Part shown: positions 15,088-24,103 of the stretch, piece by piece
Layout of the letters: every line of letters starts with the position of its first letter
Numbering within the stretch: position 1 is the stretch's first letter
Assembly: GCA_001603165.1 (NCBI GenBank)
Contig: LVBN01000131.1
Coordinates: 1-43,854 of the forward strand
From: Spirochaetales bacterium Spiro_12
GTDB lineage: Bacteria; Spirochaetota; Spirochaetia; Treponematales; Rectinemataceae
Reading direction: 5' to 3'
DNA: 43,854 bases
Position numbers and translations under genes: made by a program
The notes under the pieces: model-generated
Seen by the model: only the letters and a program-made list of their open reading frames with translations
What the model was told of the DNA's origin: nothing
The model's database searches: none

Positions 15088-17553
15088 TCAATCGTCCAGA
15101 AAGCGGCGTATCTCGTCCTCCAGAACCGAAAGCCCCCCTGGGACGAGTTTACAGCGAGGCAGGCTTTCGACAAAAAGGGAGCCGTAACGCGAGGTGGCTA
15201 GGCGCTGGTCCAGCACCACCGCCACACCCCTGTCCTGGGAATGCCGGATGAGCCTTCCGAAGCCTTGCTTGAATTTGATGATGGCCTCGGGCACGCTGAT
15301 TTCCATGAACGCGTTGCCCCCGGCTTTTTCCACCGCCTCGGCCCGTGCCTGTAGAACCGGTTCATCCGGCACCTTGAAGGGAAGCTTCGTAAGCACCACC
15401 ATGGATAAGGTTTCGCCCGGCGCGTCCACCCCTTCCCAGAACGAATCGGTGGCGAAAAGCACGCTGGAGATGTCGTTGCGGAACATCGCCAAAAGCCTTG
15501 AGCGCTCGTCCATGCCCTGGCGCAGGCAGCTGATTCCTTCCGCCTCCAGCGCCGGTCTGGCCTTTTCAAAACTGGCCCCGAGCATCTCGTAGCTGGTGAA
15601 AAGCACGAGGGCCCGGCCTCGCGAGGCCAGGAGAAGCCTAAGCACTGCCCCGGGGATATATTCCTTGTAAGCGGTCTTTTGCCGCTGGGGATGAGGAGCC
15701 TGGGGGTCCACCGCCAACACCGCGTTGCCGGCGAAGGGGAAGGGGGAAGTGTATATACGGGCCTCCAGGTCCTCCCGCTGTTTGGCAATGCCCACCCTTC
15801 TCATCCAAAAATCGAAACTGCCACCCACCGTGAGGGTCGCCGAAGTGCAAACCACGGAACGCAGTTTTTCGAAGACCGATTTTTCCAGCAGGGGCGCCAC
15901 CTCCAAGGGGGTGGCGTTGAAATAGACAAAGGGTTCCTTTTGCAGACTCTTCGATTTTTCGATCCAAAAGACCGTGTCGGGATTTAGGTCGAAATCTTTA
16001 AACCTGGCCAGAAGGTCGGCAGACTCGTTGAGATTTCTGGCTACCATTCTGGTCTCATACGCCGCCGGCTCCTGGGCTTTGGATTCGGGAAGTGTCTCCA
16101 GAATATCGGCGATATCCTTGGTCAAGGCGAGAATGGAGCGCTGAAGCCGCCCCGCAGGCTCGCAGAGCGATGTGGCGATAATCGCCGTCTTTTCCTTCAA
16201 CCGCATGCTTGCCGCTTCTCCCATCGACCCCATGGCCGAGGCTTCCAGGCTGGCCATGGAGCCTTGAACCTCCTGTATCCTGGTTTCGAAGGCCCTGATT
16301 CGCTCCGAGCTCAGCGAGGGCGAGGCTGCGAGGCTGGCCATGCTGCCGAAAAAGCCCCGCCCCTTTCTTCGCCATAGCTGGGACAGCTTTTTCAGCAGGG
16401 AAAAGCGGGAAAGGCTTTCGGTGAAAAGGCTCGTGGCGCTGTCTTCGATGGCATGGGCCTCGTCCAGCACCAGCACATTGTAGGAGGGCAGAATGGATGT
16501 CTGTTCGATACCTGCGCTCCGTCTGCGGGAGTAAATATCGGCGAAGAGAAGGTGATGATTGACCACGATGATCTGGGCGTCCGCCGCGTTCTTGCGCACG
16601 ACGATGACATGACACTTTTCCCGGTGGGGACAGCGGAGGGACAGGCAGGCTTCGGCCTCCGAGCAGACTCTTCCCCAGGTTTGGTCGTCCACCCTGAAGG
16701 GGAGGGCGGCCCTGTCGCCCGTCCCTCCCGCTTTGTCCCAGGCGGCGATCCGCTTTAAAGGGCTTTGCTCGTCCAGCATGAGCCCCTCCTCGTCGATGGC
16801 CTCCTGAAGCCTTCGCCTGCAGAGATAGTTTGCCCTGCCCTTCACCAGCACAGTCTTGGGCTTTTTGCGGAAAATCGAGGAAACCAAGGGAATATCCTTC
16901 GAAAACAACTGATCCTGGAGATTGATCGTGGCGGTCGAAATGACAACCCTCTCCTCGTTGCCCTGGGCCCAGCCTATGGCGGGAAGCAGATAGGCGAAAG
17001 ACTTGCCCACCCCGGTACCCGCTTCGGCCGCCAGGATTCCTCCATGGTTGAAGACCGAGGCGACATCGGCAGCCATCGCCACCTGGGAGGGCCTCGGCTC
17101 GAAATCCGGCATGGTGCGGGCGAGCTTGCCTCCCTTGTCCAAGGCCTTCGCCAGGCCCTCCTCGTCCAGCATTTTCAAGGACCTGCGCCTGGCAGGCTCG
17201 GCGACGATATAGAGAAAGCCGGCATCGTTATCGACAATATAGGAGCCCACCCCGAAACTACCCGCCTCGGCGGCGATGGTCACATCGGCCTCCGACGGCT
17301 GAAGCTTTCCCGAAGGATGGTTGTGAATCAGGACCGAGCCCTTTTCGAAATACGAAGCGAGGGCGGGGACGGCATCGGAGCTTCCCCTGGCCACGACCTC
17401 TATGGTGTTCACCTTGCCCCCGGCATCCAGGCTGCCCACGGCAAAGACCTCCCCGCCTCCGGCGGAGAGTATGGCCTCTTTAAGCTCGGCGCAGACCGAA
17501 AAGGAAAGCCTGCTCTGGGCGTCCACCACGGCGCTGTGCTGGTCTTTGCTCAT
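15088..17553 (-). CDS. DinG/XPD-type helicase with N-terminal RadC-like JAMM domain
   Basis: Superfamily 2 iron-sulfur DNA helicase of 821 residues. Residues 10-120 are not the DnaQ exonuclease domain found in Firmicute DinG but a RadC-like JAMM/MPN fold with all metal-site positions: Glu52, His77 and His79 in HNHPSG, Ser81, and Asp90. The helicase follows: Walker A AGTGVGKS (178-185), Fe-S cysteines at 245, 297/303, 308 and 314, DEAH at 364-367, and an XPD-like C-terminal motor ending near KQGFGRLIRHSQDRG. The true start is the ATG at 17553 overlapping the upstream stop (ATGA); the open frame continues to 18486 but only as a shadow of that gene. It probably acts on damaged or structured DNA. 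Confidence 0.88.
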   Translation of the reverse strand: MSKDQHSAVVDAQSRLSFSVCAELKEAILSAGGGEVFAVGSLDAGGKVNTIEVVARGSSDAVPALASYFEKGSVLIHNHPSGKLQPSEADVTIAAEAGSFGVGSYIVDNDAGFLYIVAEPARRRSLKMLDEEGLAKALDKGGKLARTMPDFEPRPSQVAMAADVASVFNHGGILAAEAGTGVGKSFAYLLPAIGWAQGNEERVVISTATINLQDQLFSKDIPLVSSIFRKKPKTVLVKGRANYLCRRRLQEAIDEEGLMLDEQSPLKRIAAWDKAGGTGDRAALPFRVDDQTWGRVCSEAEACLSLRCPHREKCHVIVVRKNAADAQIIVVNHHLLFADIYSRRRSAGIEQTSILPSYNVLVLDEAHAIEDSATSLFTESLSRFSLLKKLSQLWRRKGRGFFGSMASLAASPSLSSERIRAFETRIQEVQGSMASLEASAMGSMGEAASMRLKEKTAIIATSLCEPAGRLQRSILALTKDIADILETLPESKAQEPAAYETRMVARNLNESADLLARFKDFDLNPDTVFWIEKSKSLQKEPFVYFNATPLEVAPLLEKSVFEKLRSVVCTSATLTVGGSFDFWMRRVGIAKQREDLEARIYTSPFPFAGNAVLAVDPQAPHPQRQKTAYKEYIPGAVLRLLLASRGRALVLFTSYEMLGASFEKARPALEAEGISCLRQGMDERSRLLAMFRNDISSVLFATDSFWEGVDAPGETLSMVVLTKLPFKVPDEPVLQARAEAVEKAGGNAFMEISVPEAIIKFKQGFGRLIRHSQDRGVAVVLDQRLATSRYGSLFVESLPRCKLVPGGLSVLEDEIRRFLDD

Positions 17554-20429
17554 AATCGTATCCCCAGGGAAAAACCTGCGTGGAATGGGTCGCCTCCGGA
17601 GAGGAGGGTATCGAAGGCCCATGCCGCTTCGAAACCGAGGACCAGCCTGCCTTCGGCGGCTAGTCCGGCCAGCAGCGCTAGTTGTAGTTCCAAGGATAAA
17701 AAAGCGGAGGAAGGAAAGGCCAAGGAGGACCCAATGGCGAGCGCCGCCGCGCGCAGGCCGCCCCGCATGCTCAATCCGCCGATGGTCCAGGAAGGCAGCC
17801 AGGGCATCTTCAAGGCCCCCAGGCGCTTCCAAGGCTTGATCGAGAATAGCCGTAGGGAAAGTTCTCCATAGCCATACCAGGGTGAGCGGGAATCCAGGGA
17901 GGCGTATTCGGCATAGTAGGGGTAGGGCGCGGGGAGCGCCGAAGGATACAGAGCTCCCGAGTATCGGAAAAACCGCCCCGCCGGGGAAAAGACCAGTTCT
18001 TCCTGCAAGCCGTAAGCGCCGAAGAGTGAAAGCTGGAGCGCGGGATGGGGAAGCGACAGCTTGAACCTGCCCGAAAGGGAGAATCCTTTCGCGAGCCCTG
18101 GAAGTTCCTCGTAATCCCCTCCCAGAAAGGCTTGCAGCCCCTGGGGGTCGAAGGGGAAATAGGGCTGCGAATACTGATCGGAATATCCGAATTGGATGCC
18201 CGCGCCCAGGGAGAGATAGCCTAAATCGGGGGAAAAATAACTTTGGGGCTCGGGCTGGGCGTCCATACCGGCGAAGTTCGCGGAAAGGGCCGTCCAAAGC
18301 ATTCGCTGAAGGGGCAAAAGGCGTAGGCGATATTCGTAGCCCAGCCCGAGCCCCATGAGCCTGTAATAGCCCTTTCCCGTCGCTCCTTCGCCGTAGCTGT
18401 CCTGGGCGCTCAGCCGCAGCAGGCTGGTATCGGGACTTAGGCTGAATGAAAGAGAGGCTTCCGGCATGGCGGCGCCGAAATGCCACCCCGCCGAAGCCGC
18501 CCAGGCCAGGCGCTCGGAGATATCCATTCCCCGCAGCTGTACTCCCAGGGAATTGAGGTCCCCATAGGGATAGCCGCTGGTCTCCAAGGCCAGGGGAAAG
18601 AGTCGCTCTCCCATGGGTGTAAACGAAGGCTTTTGAATTTGGGCCGGGTTTTGAGGTCCTTCTTTCTGACCGAGTTTTTCACGATAACTCCGCAGCGGTA
18701 TCCAGGAAGCCTCGACGTATCTGCCGTGATCCGCCAAAAATTCACTTTCCAGATTCAGAAGCTTTAGGCTTTGCCGGCCTTCGAGGCCCCTGGACCTGAA
18801 GACTAAGCGCTTGGAATCGACGAACATAGGCTGTTCGAGTCCGCCCGGGAAGGCCGACTCCTGAATCCACAGGTTCCATCCTTCTCCCTCTTCGACGAGC
18901 AGGGCTAGCCCGGGCGTGCTGCCTGTGCGGGGCAACTCCAGTGCTATCGCGGATTTGTCCTTCGCGCCCCTGCTGTTTAGCAGGAGAAAGAGGGCGGAAA
19001 CCGACTCGATGGGGCTCGCCAGGACCTCCATGGAACCTTCGGTATCGACTCTAGCGGGAAGAGTAAGGGCTCCGATCCGGATAAGGCCGTAACTGAAGCC
19101 CCGGGAGACGTCGAGCTGAGGGCGGTGAAGGAAGGGCGTCGTTTCCGCAAAGATGCGATTGTCGAACGCCTCCGCATAGGGAGCTTCCTCTCTCGGCCCG
19201 GCGAACTTTAACCTGCGCAGGGCGAGATCGTATTCATACTGCGCTGGCTTCAGCTCGCCCTTGCCGTCGCTCCGCGCCCAGTCCAGCAGGAGCTTGTCCC
19301 CTTCGGGGGAAAGGCGGATATATTCCAGGTAAGGATCCGCGGCGAAGAGCCTTTTCGCGGGTCCGCCGGTTCCGATCGGAAGTTGATACAAACCCCAGCG
19401 TTCCAGGTCGAGATAGAAAAGGCTGGTACCCGTGGCGCAGTAAGGGCCAATTCTTCCGGCAACGAGGGAATCGGATACAAAGGCCAGGCTGTCGGCCCTG
19501 GAGCCCCCGGCCGCGGAGCCCTGTTCTACAGTCTCCAAACTCCTCAGGAAATCCCGCCAGAGATCGGAAAGACTTTCGCCGCTTATCGTTTCGAAGGCTC
19601 CCTTGGACAGGAGGGTTCCGTCGAAGCCGTTGGGAATACTGCCCCTGCCCGATTCTCTCCAAAGCGCCCCGATGATTTCCTGCCCGAAGCGTCCGGCCAG
19701 GTAATCGACGAACAGGGCGCCATACAGATAGGGCAGGCTGCCCGATCCGGGGAATTCCGCGAGACCTGAGGCTTCCCAGGGGCCTCGGGCGACACCCAGG
19801 ACAAGATCGCTGTACACCGGCCACAGGGCGGCGGGATCGTTGAGTCGCCCGGGCTGTCTTTCCCCGGCGGCGGCCTGGTCGTTATCCAGGTCGGTCCAAT
19901 CCATACTCTCCAGCCACACCGCCGTGCCTTCGGAGAACATCTTCGGGACTATCCACCCCGCCGGTACCAGAAAGTCGCCCATGAGCCAGGAGAGCGCGGA
20001 CCAGAAAGGCGATCGGGTGTTCATGGTGATCGCGTGGCTCAGCTCATGGACGAATACTGTCTTCAGCTCATCCGCCAGGGAGGAGAATTCGTCGGACACC
20101 TTGGCCTTGGCGAGCTGAATCGAAATTCGGTTGGACGGAAAAGCGGTGAAATACCCATCCAGGAAGCGGCTTCGGTCCGAGAGCAGGATCGGAAGCCGTT
20201 TCCACGGGGCTTTTATCCCCAGGAGCAGCTCCTGGCGGGCGAGTACCTGGTCGGCGAAACCCGCGAGCCGTTCGGCCTCCCGGGCCAGGGAGGCCGCGTA
20301 GAAGATATCGAAACGCTGGGTGCGAATATGTCCCGCCTTTTCCCAGGATCGCAGTGTTTGCGCAAAGACCGGCGGGTTTGAGAGGAGTATGGCCAGAAGA
20401 AGAAGGCTGAGTGGGGTACGGAACTTCAC
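17550..20429 (-). CDS. Outer-membrane metallopeptidase with propeller-like and beta-barrel regions
   Basis: A GTG start at 20429 opens directly on a signal peptide (residues 1-23, cleavage near VFA/Q) and lies 6 nt from an extended -10 box. Mature protein, 959 residues in all: a peptidase domain with HELSH at 128-132 and a likely third zinc ligand Glu167 in FSEGTAVWLES, as in MA-clan gluzincins; a middle part with TolB-like phrases such as YIRLSPEGDKLLLDW; and a C-terminal part of about 400 residues of alternating aromatic/hydrophobic strands ending in IRL, typical of an outer-membrane barrel. It is probably a surface- or periplasm-facing protease tethered to the outer membrane. Substrate unknown. 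First gene of the minus-strand operon. Confidence 0.75.
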   Translation of the reverse strand: MKFRTPLSLLLLAILLSNPPVFAQTLRSWEKAGHIRTQRFDIFYAASLAREAERLAGFADQVLARQELLLGIKAPWKRLPILLSDRSRFLDGYFTAFPSNRISIQLAKAKVSDEFSSLADELKTVFVHELSHAITMNTRSPFWSALSWLMGDFLVPAGWIVPKMFSEGTAVWLESMDWTDLDNDQAAAGERQPGRLNDPAALWPVYSDLVLGVARGPWEASGLAEFPGSGSLPYLYGALFVDYLAGRFGQEIIGALWRESGRGSIPNGFDGTLLSKGAFETISGESLSDLWRDFLRSLETVEQGSAAGGSRADSLAFVSDSLVAGRIGPYCATGTSLFYLDLERWGLYQLPIGTGGPAKRLFAADPYLEYIRLSPEGDKLLLDWARSDGKGELKPAQYEYDLALRRLKFAGPREEAPYAEAFDNRIFAETTPFLHRPQLDVSRGFSYGLIRIGALTLPARVDTEGSMEVLASPIESVSALFLLLNSRGAKDKSAIALELPRTGSTPGLALLVEEGEGWNLWIQESAFPGGLEQPMFVDSKRLVFRSRGLEGRQSLKLLNLESEFLADHGRYVEASWIPLRSYREKLGQKEGPQNPAQIQKPSFTPMGERLFPLALETSGYPYGDLNSLGVQLRGMDISERLAWAASAGWHFGAAMPEASLSFSLSPDTSLLRLSAQDSYGEGATGKGYYRLMGLGLGYEYRLRLLPLQRMLWTALSANFAGMDAQPEPQSYFSPDLGYLSLGAGIQFGYSDQYSQPYFPFDPQGLQAFLGGDYEELPGLAKGFSLSGRFKLSLPHPALQLSLFGAYGLQEELVFSPAGRFFRYSGALYPSALPAPYPYYAEYASLDSRSPWYGYGELSLRLFSIKPWKRLGALKMPWLPSWTIGGLSMRGGLRAAALAIGSSLAFPSSAFLSLELQLALLAGLAAEGRLVLGFEAAWAFDTLLSGGDPFHAGFSLGIRL

Positions 20430-20435
20430 AGCTGG

Positions 20436-20444
20436 AGTATAGCA
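20436..20444 (-). promoter_or_regulatory. Extended -10 promoter, leaderless start
   Basis: Minus-strand TGC-TATACT followed by 6 nt and then GTG at 20429, so transcription should begin at the start codon. No -35 match is seen; the extended -10 may compensate. Confidence 0.6.
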
Positions 20445-20499
20445 TCCCGATTCTTTTCGCGACACCGAGCGGCCTCTGGCATGAAGCCCGAATGTGCGG

Positions 20500-20505
20500 T
20501 ATCCT
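20500..20505 (+). promoter_or_regulatory. -10 box of the small unknown gene
   Basis: TATCCT 11 nt before the ATG at 20517, with no Shine-Dalgarno. It is divergent from the metallopeptidase promoter 56 nt away. Confidence 0.35.
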
Positions 20506-20516
20506 GAATTCCCACC

Positions 20517-20843
20517 ATGAGAATAGAACAGCTAGACGCGGGCGCCCGTTTTTATCCCGGGCCCCGCCGGTACAGGGCTTCGCCGTTTCGCGAATCGAAG
20601 GCCGGCGCATTTCTTGGCGCCCCCGCTTCCGTCAAATCGGGAACCCTTGGACAGGCCATACGCGAACTCTCGGCGGAGGACGAGGAGATTCCCCTTCCCG
20701 ACGAGCATGGACCCATCGTTTTCAAGGACGGCGTTTTCCAGATCGACGTATCGGAATCGGAAGGCCAGGCCGGAATCGATCCGGCGCTTAAAGGTCTTAT
20801 AGACTCTATTCTTGGATCGCAATCGAATAAGGATGATGCATGA
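20517..20843 (+). CDS. Conserved-looking small protein of unknown function
   Basis: I do not recognise this family. It encodes 108 residues with no membrane segment or signal peptide: a basic N-terminal third (FYPGPRRYRASPFRESK), a central acidic stretch (SAEDEEIPLPDEHGP), a short hydrophobic IVFKDGVFQIDV, and a C-terminal helix. The reading frame is credible because its last codon overlaps the xth start by 4 nt (ATGA), as in other real gene pairs here. Co-translation with exonuclease III hints at a DNA-related role, but this is only context. Confidence 0.65.
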   Translation: MRIEQLDAGARFYPGPRRYRASPFRESKAGAFLGAPASVKSGTLGQAIRELSAEDEEIPLPDEHGPIVFKDGVFQIDVSESEGQAGIDPALKGLIDSILGSQSNKDDA

Positions 20844-21622
20844 AGAGACTCCTATCCTGGAACGTGAACGGACTCAGGGCTTGCGCGGGCAAGGGGTTTT
20901 CCGACTGGCTCGGGGCGCAGGACGCCGACTTCGTATGCCTGCAGGAGACCAAGGCCAACCCCGACCAGCTCGCCGCCGAGCTGCTCCAGCCCGTGGACGG
21001 CCGGGGCAGGCCATATAAGGCCTATTGGTCCAGCGCCAAACGAAAGGGCTACTCAGGTACCGCGATATTCGCCCGCAGGGAGGCCAGCTGGGTGGGCAGC
21101 TTGGGGCTGCCGGAATTCGACGACGAGGGCCGCACCGTCATAGCCGATTTTGACGATTTTGTCTTGCTTTCAGCCTATTTCCCCAACAGTCAGGACATGG
21201 GAGCCAGGCTGGATTACAAGTTGCGCTTTTGCGCCGCGATGCTGGAATACTGCGATTCCCTGCGCGCGAAGGGCAGGCATTTAGTGCTTGCCGGGGATTA
21301 CAATATCGCCCACAAGCCCATCGATCTGGCAAGGCCCGAACAGAACGAGGGTAATCCCGGCTATCTGCCCGAGGAAAGGGCCTGGATGGATAGTTTTACC
21401 GGCGCAGGCTATGTGGACAGCTTCCGCCACCTTTGCCCCGAACCGGGGCATTACAGCTGGTGGACCTACCGCGTGCCCTCGGCCAGGGCCAACAATGTGG
21501 GCTGGCGCCTCGACTACCACTGCATCGATCCCGGGTTTTTGCCGGCCTTGGTCAAGGCCGGCATCCAATCGGAGGTAATGGGCTCCGATCATTGTCCCGT
21601 ATCCCTCGTGCTCGATGTATAA
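20840..21622 (+). CDS. xth: Exodeoxyribonuclease III / AP endonuclease
   Basis: Class II AP endonuclease and 3'-5' exonuclease for base excision repair. Motifs: SWNVNGLRA (6-14), LQETKA with metal-binding Glu36, GYSGTAIFAR, LAGDYNIAHKPID, and the catalytic GSDHCP with His251. The length of 260 is normal for the ExoA/Xth family. It is translationally coupled to the preceding small gene. Confidence 0.95.
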   Translation: MKRLLSWNVNGLRACAGKGFSDWLGAQDADFVCLQETKANPDQLAAELLQPVDGRGRPYKAYWSSAKRKGYSGTAIFARREASWVGSLGLPEFDDEGRTVIADFDDFVLLSAYFPNSQDMGARLDYKLRFCAAMLEYCDSLRAKGRHLVLAGDYNIAHKPIDLARPEQNEGNPGYLPEERAWMDSFTGAGYVDSFRHLCPEPGHYSWWTYRVPSARANNVGWRLDYHCIDPGFLPALVKAGIQSEVMGSDHCPVSLVLDV

Positions 21623-21671
21623 TTGAAAACAGAAACGCCGGGTAATAAGAGTCCGGCGGGGAGGATAGCCT

Positions 21672-22235
21672 GTGAAAATCCGCTATAACGCTCCGGTTAC
21701 CCTGACCTTCGCCTTCGCGTCGGCCTTGGTGCTCATTCTATCCATTACGATCATGCCTTCCCTCACCGCCCTGTGGTTTTCCACCCCCGTTCCCTTCCGG
21801 GCAAAGGTATTCCAGGACTATATAAAGCTCTTCACTTACATCTTCGGCCACGCCTCGGTTCAGCACTACATGGCCAACTTCACCATGATTCTCCTGCTCG
21901 GCCCCCTTCTCGAAGCGGCCTACGGCTCGGGCTTTCTCCTTCTCAGCATTGCGGTAACCGCGGCCATAACGGGTCTTATGAATGTACTCCTCTTTCCCGG
22001 CACGGTGCTCCTGGGGGCGTCGGGAATCGTTTTCATGATGATAATCCTCGCCTCGATAACTAATTACAAAAAAGGGGAAATACCGCTCAGTTTCATACTC
22101 GTGATGATCGTCTACCTGGGCGGCCAAATTTGGGACGCCCTGGCCAAACAGGACAACATTTCCCAATTCGCCCACATAGCCGGCGGCCTCGCGGGCAGTG
22201 TAATGGGATTCTTCCGCGGCCGCCCGCGCCCTTGA
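21672..22235 (+). CDS. Rhomboid-family intramembrane serine protease
   Basis: A 187-residue membrane protein with six predicted helices. The catalytic pair is visible: GASG at 115-118 (Ser117) and AHIAGG with His168. The usual HxxxN of helix 2 is represented by HYMANF (His65, Asn69). Rhomboids cleave membrane proteins within or near their transmembrane segments; the substrate here is unknown. A GTG start is chosen because GGGGAGGAT lies just upstream and the frame opens there. Confidence 0.88.
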   Translation: MKIRYNAPVTLTFAFASALVLILSITIMPSLTALWFSTPVPFRAKVFQDYIKLFTYIFGHASVQHYMANFTMILLLGPLLEAAYGSGFLLLSIAVTAAITGLMNVLLFPGTVLLGASGIVFMMIILASITNYKKGEIPLSFILVMIVYLGGQIWDALAKQDNISQFAHIAGGLAGSVMGFFRGRPRP

Positions 22236-22259
22236 GCGTTTTGCAGCCAGGAGGAGAGC

Positions 22260-23492
22260 GTGTACGGTTCTATTCGATCCGAATTAAATGAAAAACTCGC
22301 GGCGATAAGATCAGAGGGGCTCTACAAGGACGAACGGGTGCTTTCCGGGCCCCAGGGCAGCCTGATCCGTGTTTCCGACGGCAAGGAAGTGCTGAACTTC
22401 TGCGCGAACAATTATCTGGGGCTGGCGAATAACGCCGAAATACGTGGGGCCGCCATACGGGCCATGGAAACCTGGGGCTACGGCCTGGCGTCGGTGCGGT
22501 TTATCTGCGGAACCCAGGAGCCCCATAAGGAATTGGAAAGAAGGGCTGCGGAGTTTTTGGGCATGGAGGATTCCATTCTTTTCTCTTCCTGCTTCGACGC
22601 CAACGGCGCCGTTTTCGAACCGCTCCTGGACGAGGATTGCGCGATCATATCCGACAGTCTCAACCATGCTTCGCTTATCGACGGGGTGCGGCTGTGCAAG
22701 GCTAAGCGCTGGGTCTACGCCCATGGGGTCATGGGTGATAGCCTGGAGCCGGACCCCGAGACGGGCCGGGACTCCAAGGGCCTGGAACGCTGCCTTAAAG
22801 AAGCCGCCGGGGCAAGACTGCGTCTTGTGGCCACCGACGGCGTTTTCTCCATGGACGGCGATATCGCCGATCTGAAATCCATCTGCGACCTGGCCGAACG
22901 CTACGACGCCCTCGTCCTCGTGGACGATTCCCATGCCACCGGCTTCGTGGGGGCCCATGGAAGAGGAACCTGGGAGCACTGCGGCGTCGCGGGCAGGGTG
23001 GACATTATAACCACCACCTTCGGCAAGGCTTTGGGGGGCGGTTCGGGCGGGCTCATAGCCTCCAGAAGAGAAATCGTGGAATACCTTCGCCAAAAGGCCA
23101 GACCCTATCTCTTCTCCAATACCCTCGCGCCCTCGATCGTCGGAGGCACGCTGAAGGCCCTGGACATGCTCGGCGCCTCCACGGCGCTCAGAGACAAACT
23201 GGAGGCAAATACCCTGCGCTTCAGAACCGCCATGACCAAGGCGGGCTTCGATATACGTCCGGGGGTCCACCCCATTTGTCCGGTGATGCTCTACGAGGAA
23301 AAGCTCGCCCATAGGCTGGCCGAGGAGCTCTTGGAAGAAGGAATCTACGTGATAGGCTTTTCTTTCCCGGTGGTTCCCCGGGGCAAGGCCCGTATCAGGG
23401 TTCAGATATCCGCGGCCCACGAGGCTTCCCAGGTCGATTTCGCCGTGGCGGCCTTCGCCAAGGCGGGAAAGCGTCTGGGCATCGTTCGGTAA
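22260..23492 (+). CDS. kbl: Glycine C-acetyltransferase (2-amino-3-ketobutyrate CoA ligase)
   Basis: PLP-dependent alpha-oxoamine synthase that interconverts 2-amino-3-oxobutanoate plus CoA with glycine plus acetyl-CoA. Seen: [34 protein letters not shown], and the PLP lysine in [10 protein letters not shown] (Lys256). It has 410 residues and starts with GTG behind AGGAGAG. No threonine dehydrogenase gene lies beside it, so it may work with a distant tdh or in glycine/acetyl-CoA exchange. The downstream space holds a triplicated GC-rich 11-nt unit. Confidence 0.92.
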   Translation: MYGSIRSELNEKLAAIRSEGLYKDERVLSGPQGSLIRVSDGKEVLNFCANNYLGLANNAEIRGAAIRAMETWGYGLASVRFICGTQEPHKELERRAAEFLGMEDSILFSSCFDANGAVFEPLLDEDCAIISDSLNHASLIDGVRLCKAKRWVYAHGVMGDSLEPDPETGRDSKGLERCLKEAAGARLRLVATDGVFSMDGDIADLKSICDLAERYDALVLVDDSHATGFVGAHGRGTWEHCGVAGRVDIITTTFGKALGGGSGGLIASRREIVEYLRQKARPYLFSNTLAPSIVGGTLKALDMLGASTALRDKLEANTLRFRTAMTKAGFDIRPGVHPICPVMLYEEKLAHRLAEELLEEGIYVIGFSFPVVPRGKARIRVQISAAHEASQVDFAVAAFAKAGKRLGIVR

Positions 23493-23493
23493 G

Positions 23494-23526
23494 GCCCGGT
23501 TTCAGCCCGGTTGTAGCCCGGCCGCG
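23494..23526 (+). repeat. Three tandem 11-nt units
   Basis: GCCCGGTTTCA, GCCCGGTTGTA and GCCCGGCCGCG follow one another directly after the kbl stop; the third is diverged. Short enough to be chance in GC-rich DNA. Confidence 0.4.
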
Positions 23527-23536
23527 GCGTCCCCAC

Positions 23537-23566
23537 TTTACCTTTTGCGCGCTTTTTTATTATATT
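23537..23566 (+). promoter_or_regulatory. Probable promoter of the FmdB-type gene
   Basis: TTTACC (23537-23542) and TATATT (23561-23566, 5 of 6) separated by 18 nt. The leader of about 45 nt ends with GAGGT before the ATG at 23617. Confidence 0.45.
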
Positions 23567-23616
23567 GTGCTACGAACTGAACAATTCCATTTTCTACACA
23601 AACCGAGGTAGCAGAA

Positions 23617-23964
23617 ATGCCTACATACGAATATGAGTGTCGCGACTGCCATTACAACTTCGAAAAATTCCAGGCCATGTCCGAGGATCCGGTCAAAGTC
23701 TGCCCCCAGTGCGGCGGCCGGGTGCGTCGCATGATAGGGGGAGGCAGCGGCATCATTTTCAAAGGTAGCGGTTTTTACATCAACGATTCCAGGAAATCGA
23801 CGGTAGGAGCCACAGGTGTTTCCAAATCTTCTTCCGAACCCAGGGGCGAATCCGGGGCTTCCAAGGAAGAGAAGACTTCTCCGGCGGCAAGCTCGTCCGC
23901 CCCCGCCTCCTCAGGCCCGGCTTCACCGTCCCCCGCGGGTCCTGCCGCCAAGGCCGTGTCATAA
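23617..23964 (+). CDS. FmdB-family zinc-ribbon protein
   Basis: N-terminal 60 residues are the conserved FmdB/CxxC-CxxC regulatory domain: MPTYEYECRDC with Cys8 and Cys11, then CPQCGG with Cys29 and Cys32, and GSGFYINDSR. The rest, about 65-115, is Ser/Ala/Pro/Gly-rich and likely disordered. FmdB was named from a formamidase-amide operon regulator, but the role of most members is unknown. It has its own promoter, and a long-loop hairpin follows its stop. Confidence 0.9.
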   Translation: MPTYEYECRDCHYNFEKFQAMSEDPVKVCPQCGGRVRRMIGGGSGIIFKGSGFYINDSRKSTVGATGVSKSSSEPRGESGASKEEKTSPAASSSAPASSGPASPSPAGPAAKAVS

Positions 23965-23965
23965 C

Positions 23966-24029
23966 AGCTTATTCGGCATCAAAAAAGTTCGTAGTCAAAA
24001 AAAATTCTCATTTTACTGCCGAATAGGCT
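23966..24029. repeat. Long-loop inverted repeat after the FmdB-type gene
   Basis: AGCTTATTCGGCA (23966-23978) pairs with TGCCGAATAGGCT (24017-24029): 12 of 13 Watson-Crick pairs, the odd one being a U-G pair in RNA. The 38-nt loop is A-rich. No T-run follows, so it is not a standard terminator. It may be an RNA structure in the leader of the next operon. Confidence 0.6.
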
Positions 24030-24103
24030 AATTACGTGTTATTTTCTAACCTGCGACATAGTTCTCAAAAGGAGAGGGTGGGAGGGAAGCATAAACCTAG
24101 GCC

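Noticed and set aside
17554-18486. N-terminal extension of the helicase frame by 311 codons
   Set aside because: It is the shadow of the metallopeptidase gene on the same strand in another frame; the translation is Arg/Pro-rich and the ATG at 17553 has the JAMM domain right behind it and an ATGA overlap.
23494-23526. Triplicated 11-nt unit as a regulatory array
   Set aside because: The third copy is diverged and the units are GC-rich and short, so chance is a fair explanation; kept only as a low-confidence repeat.
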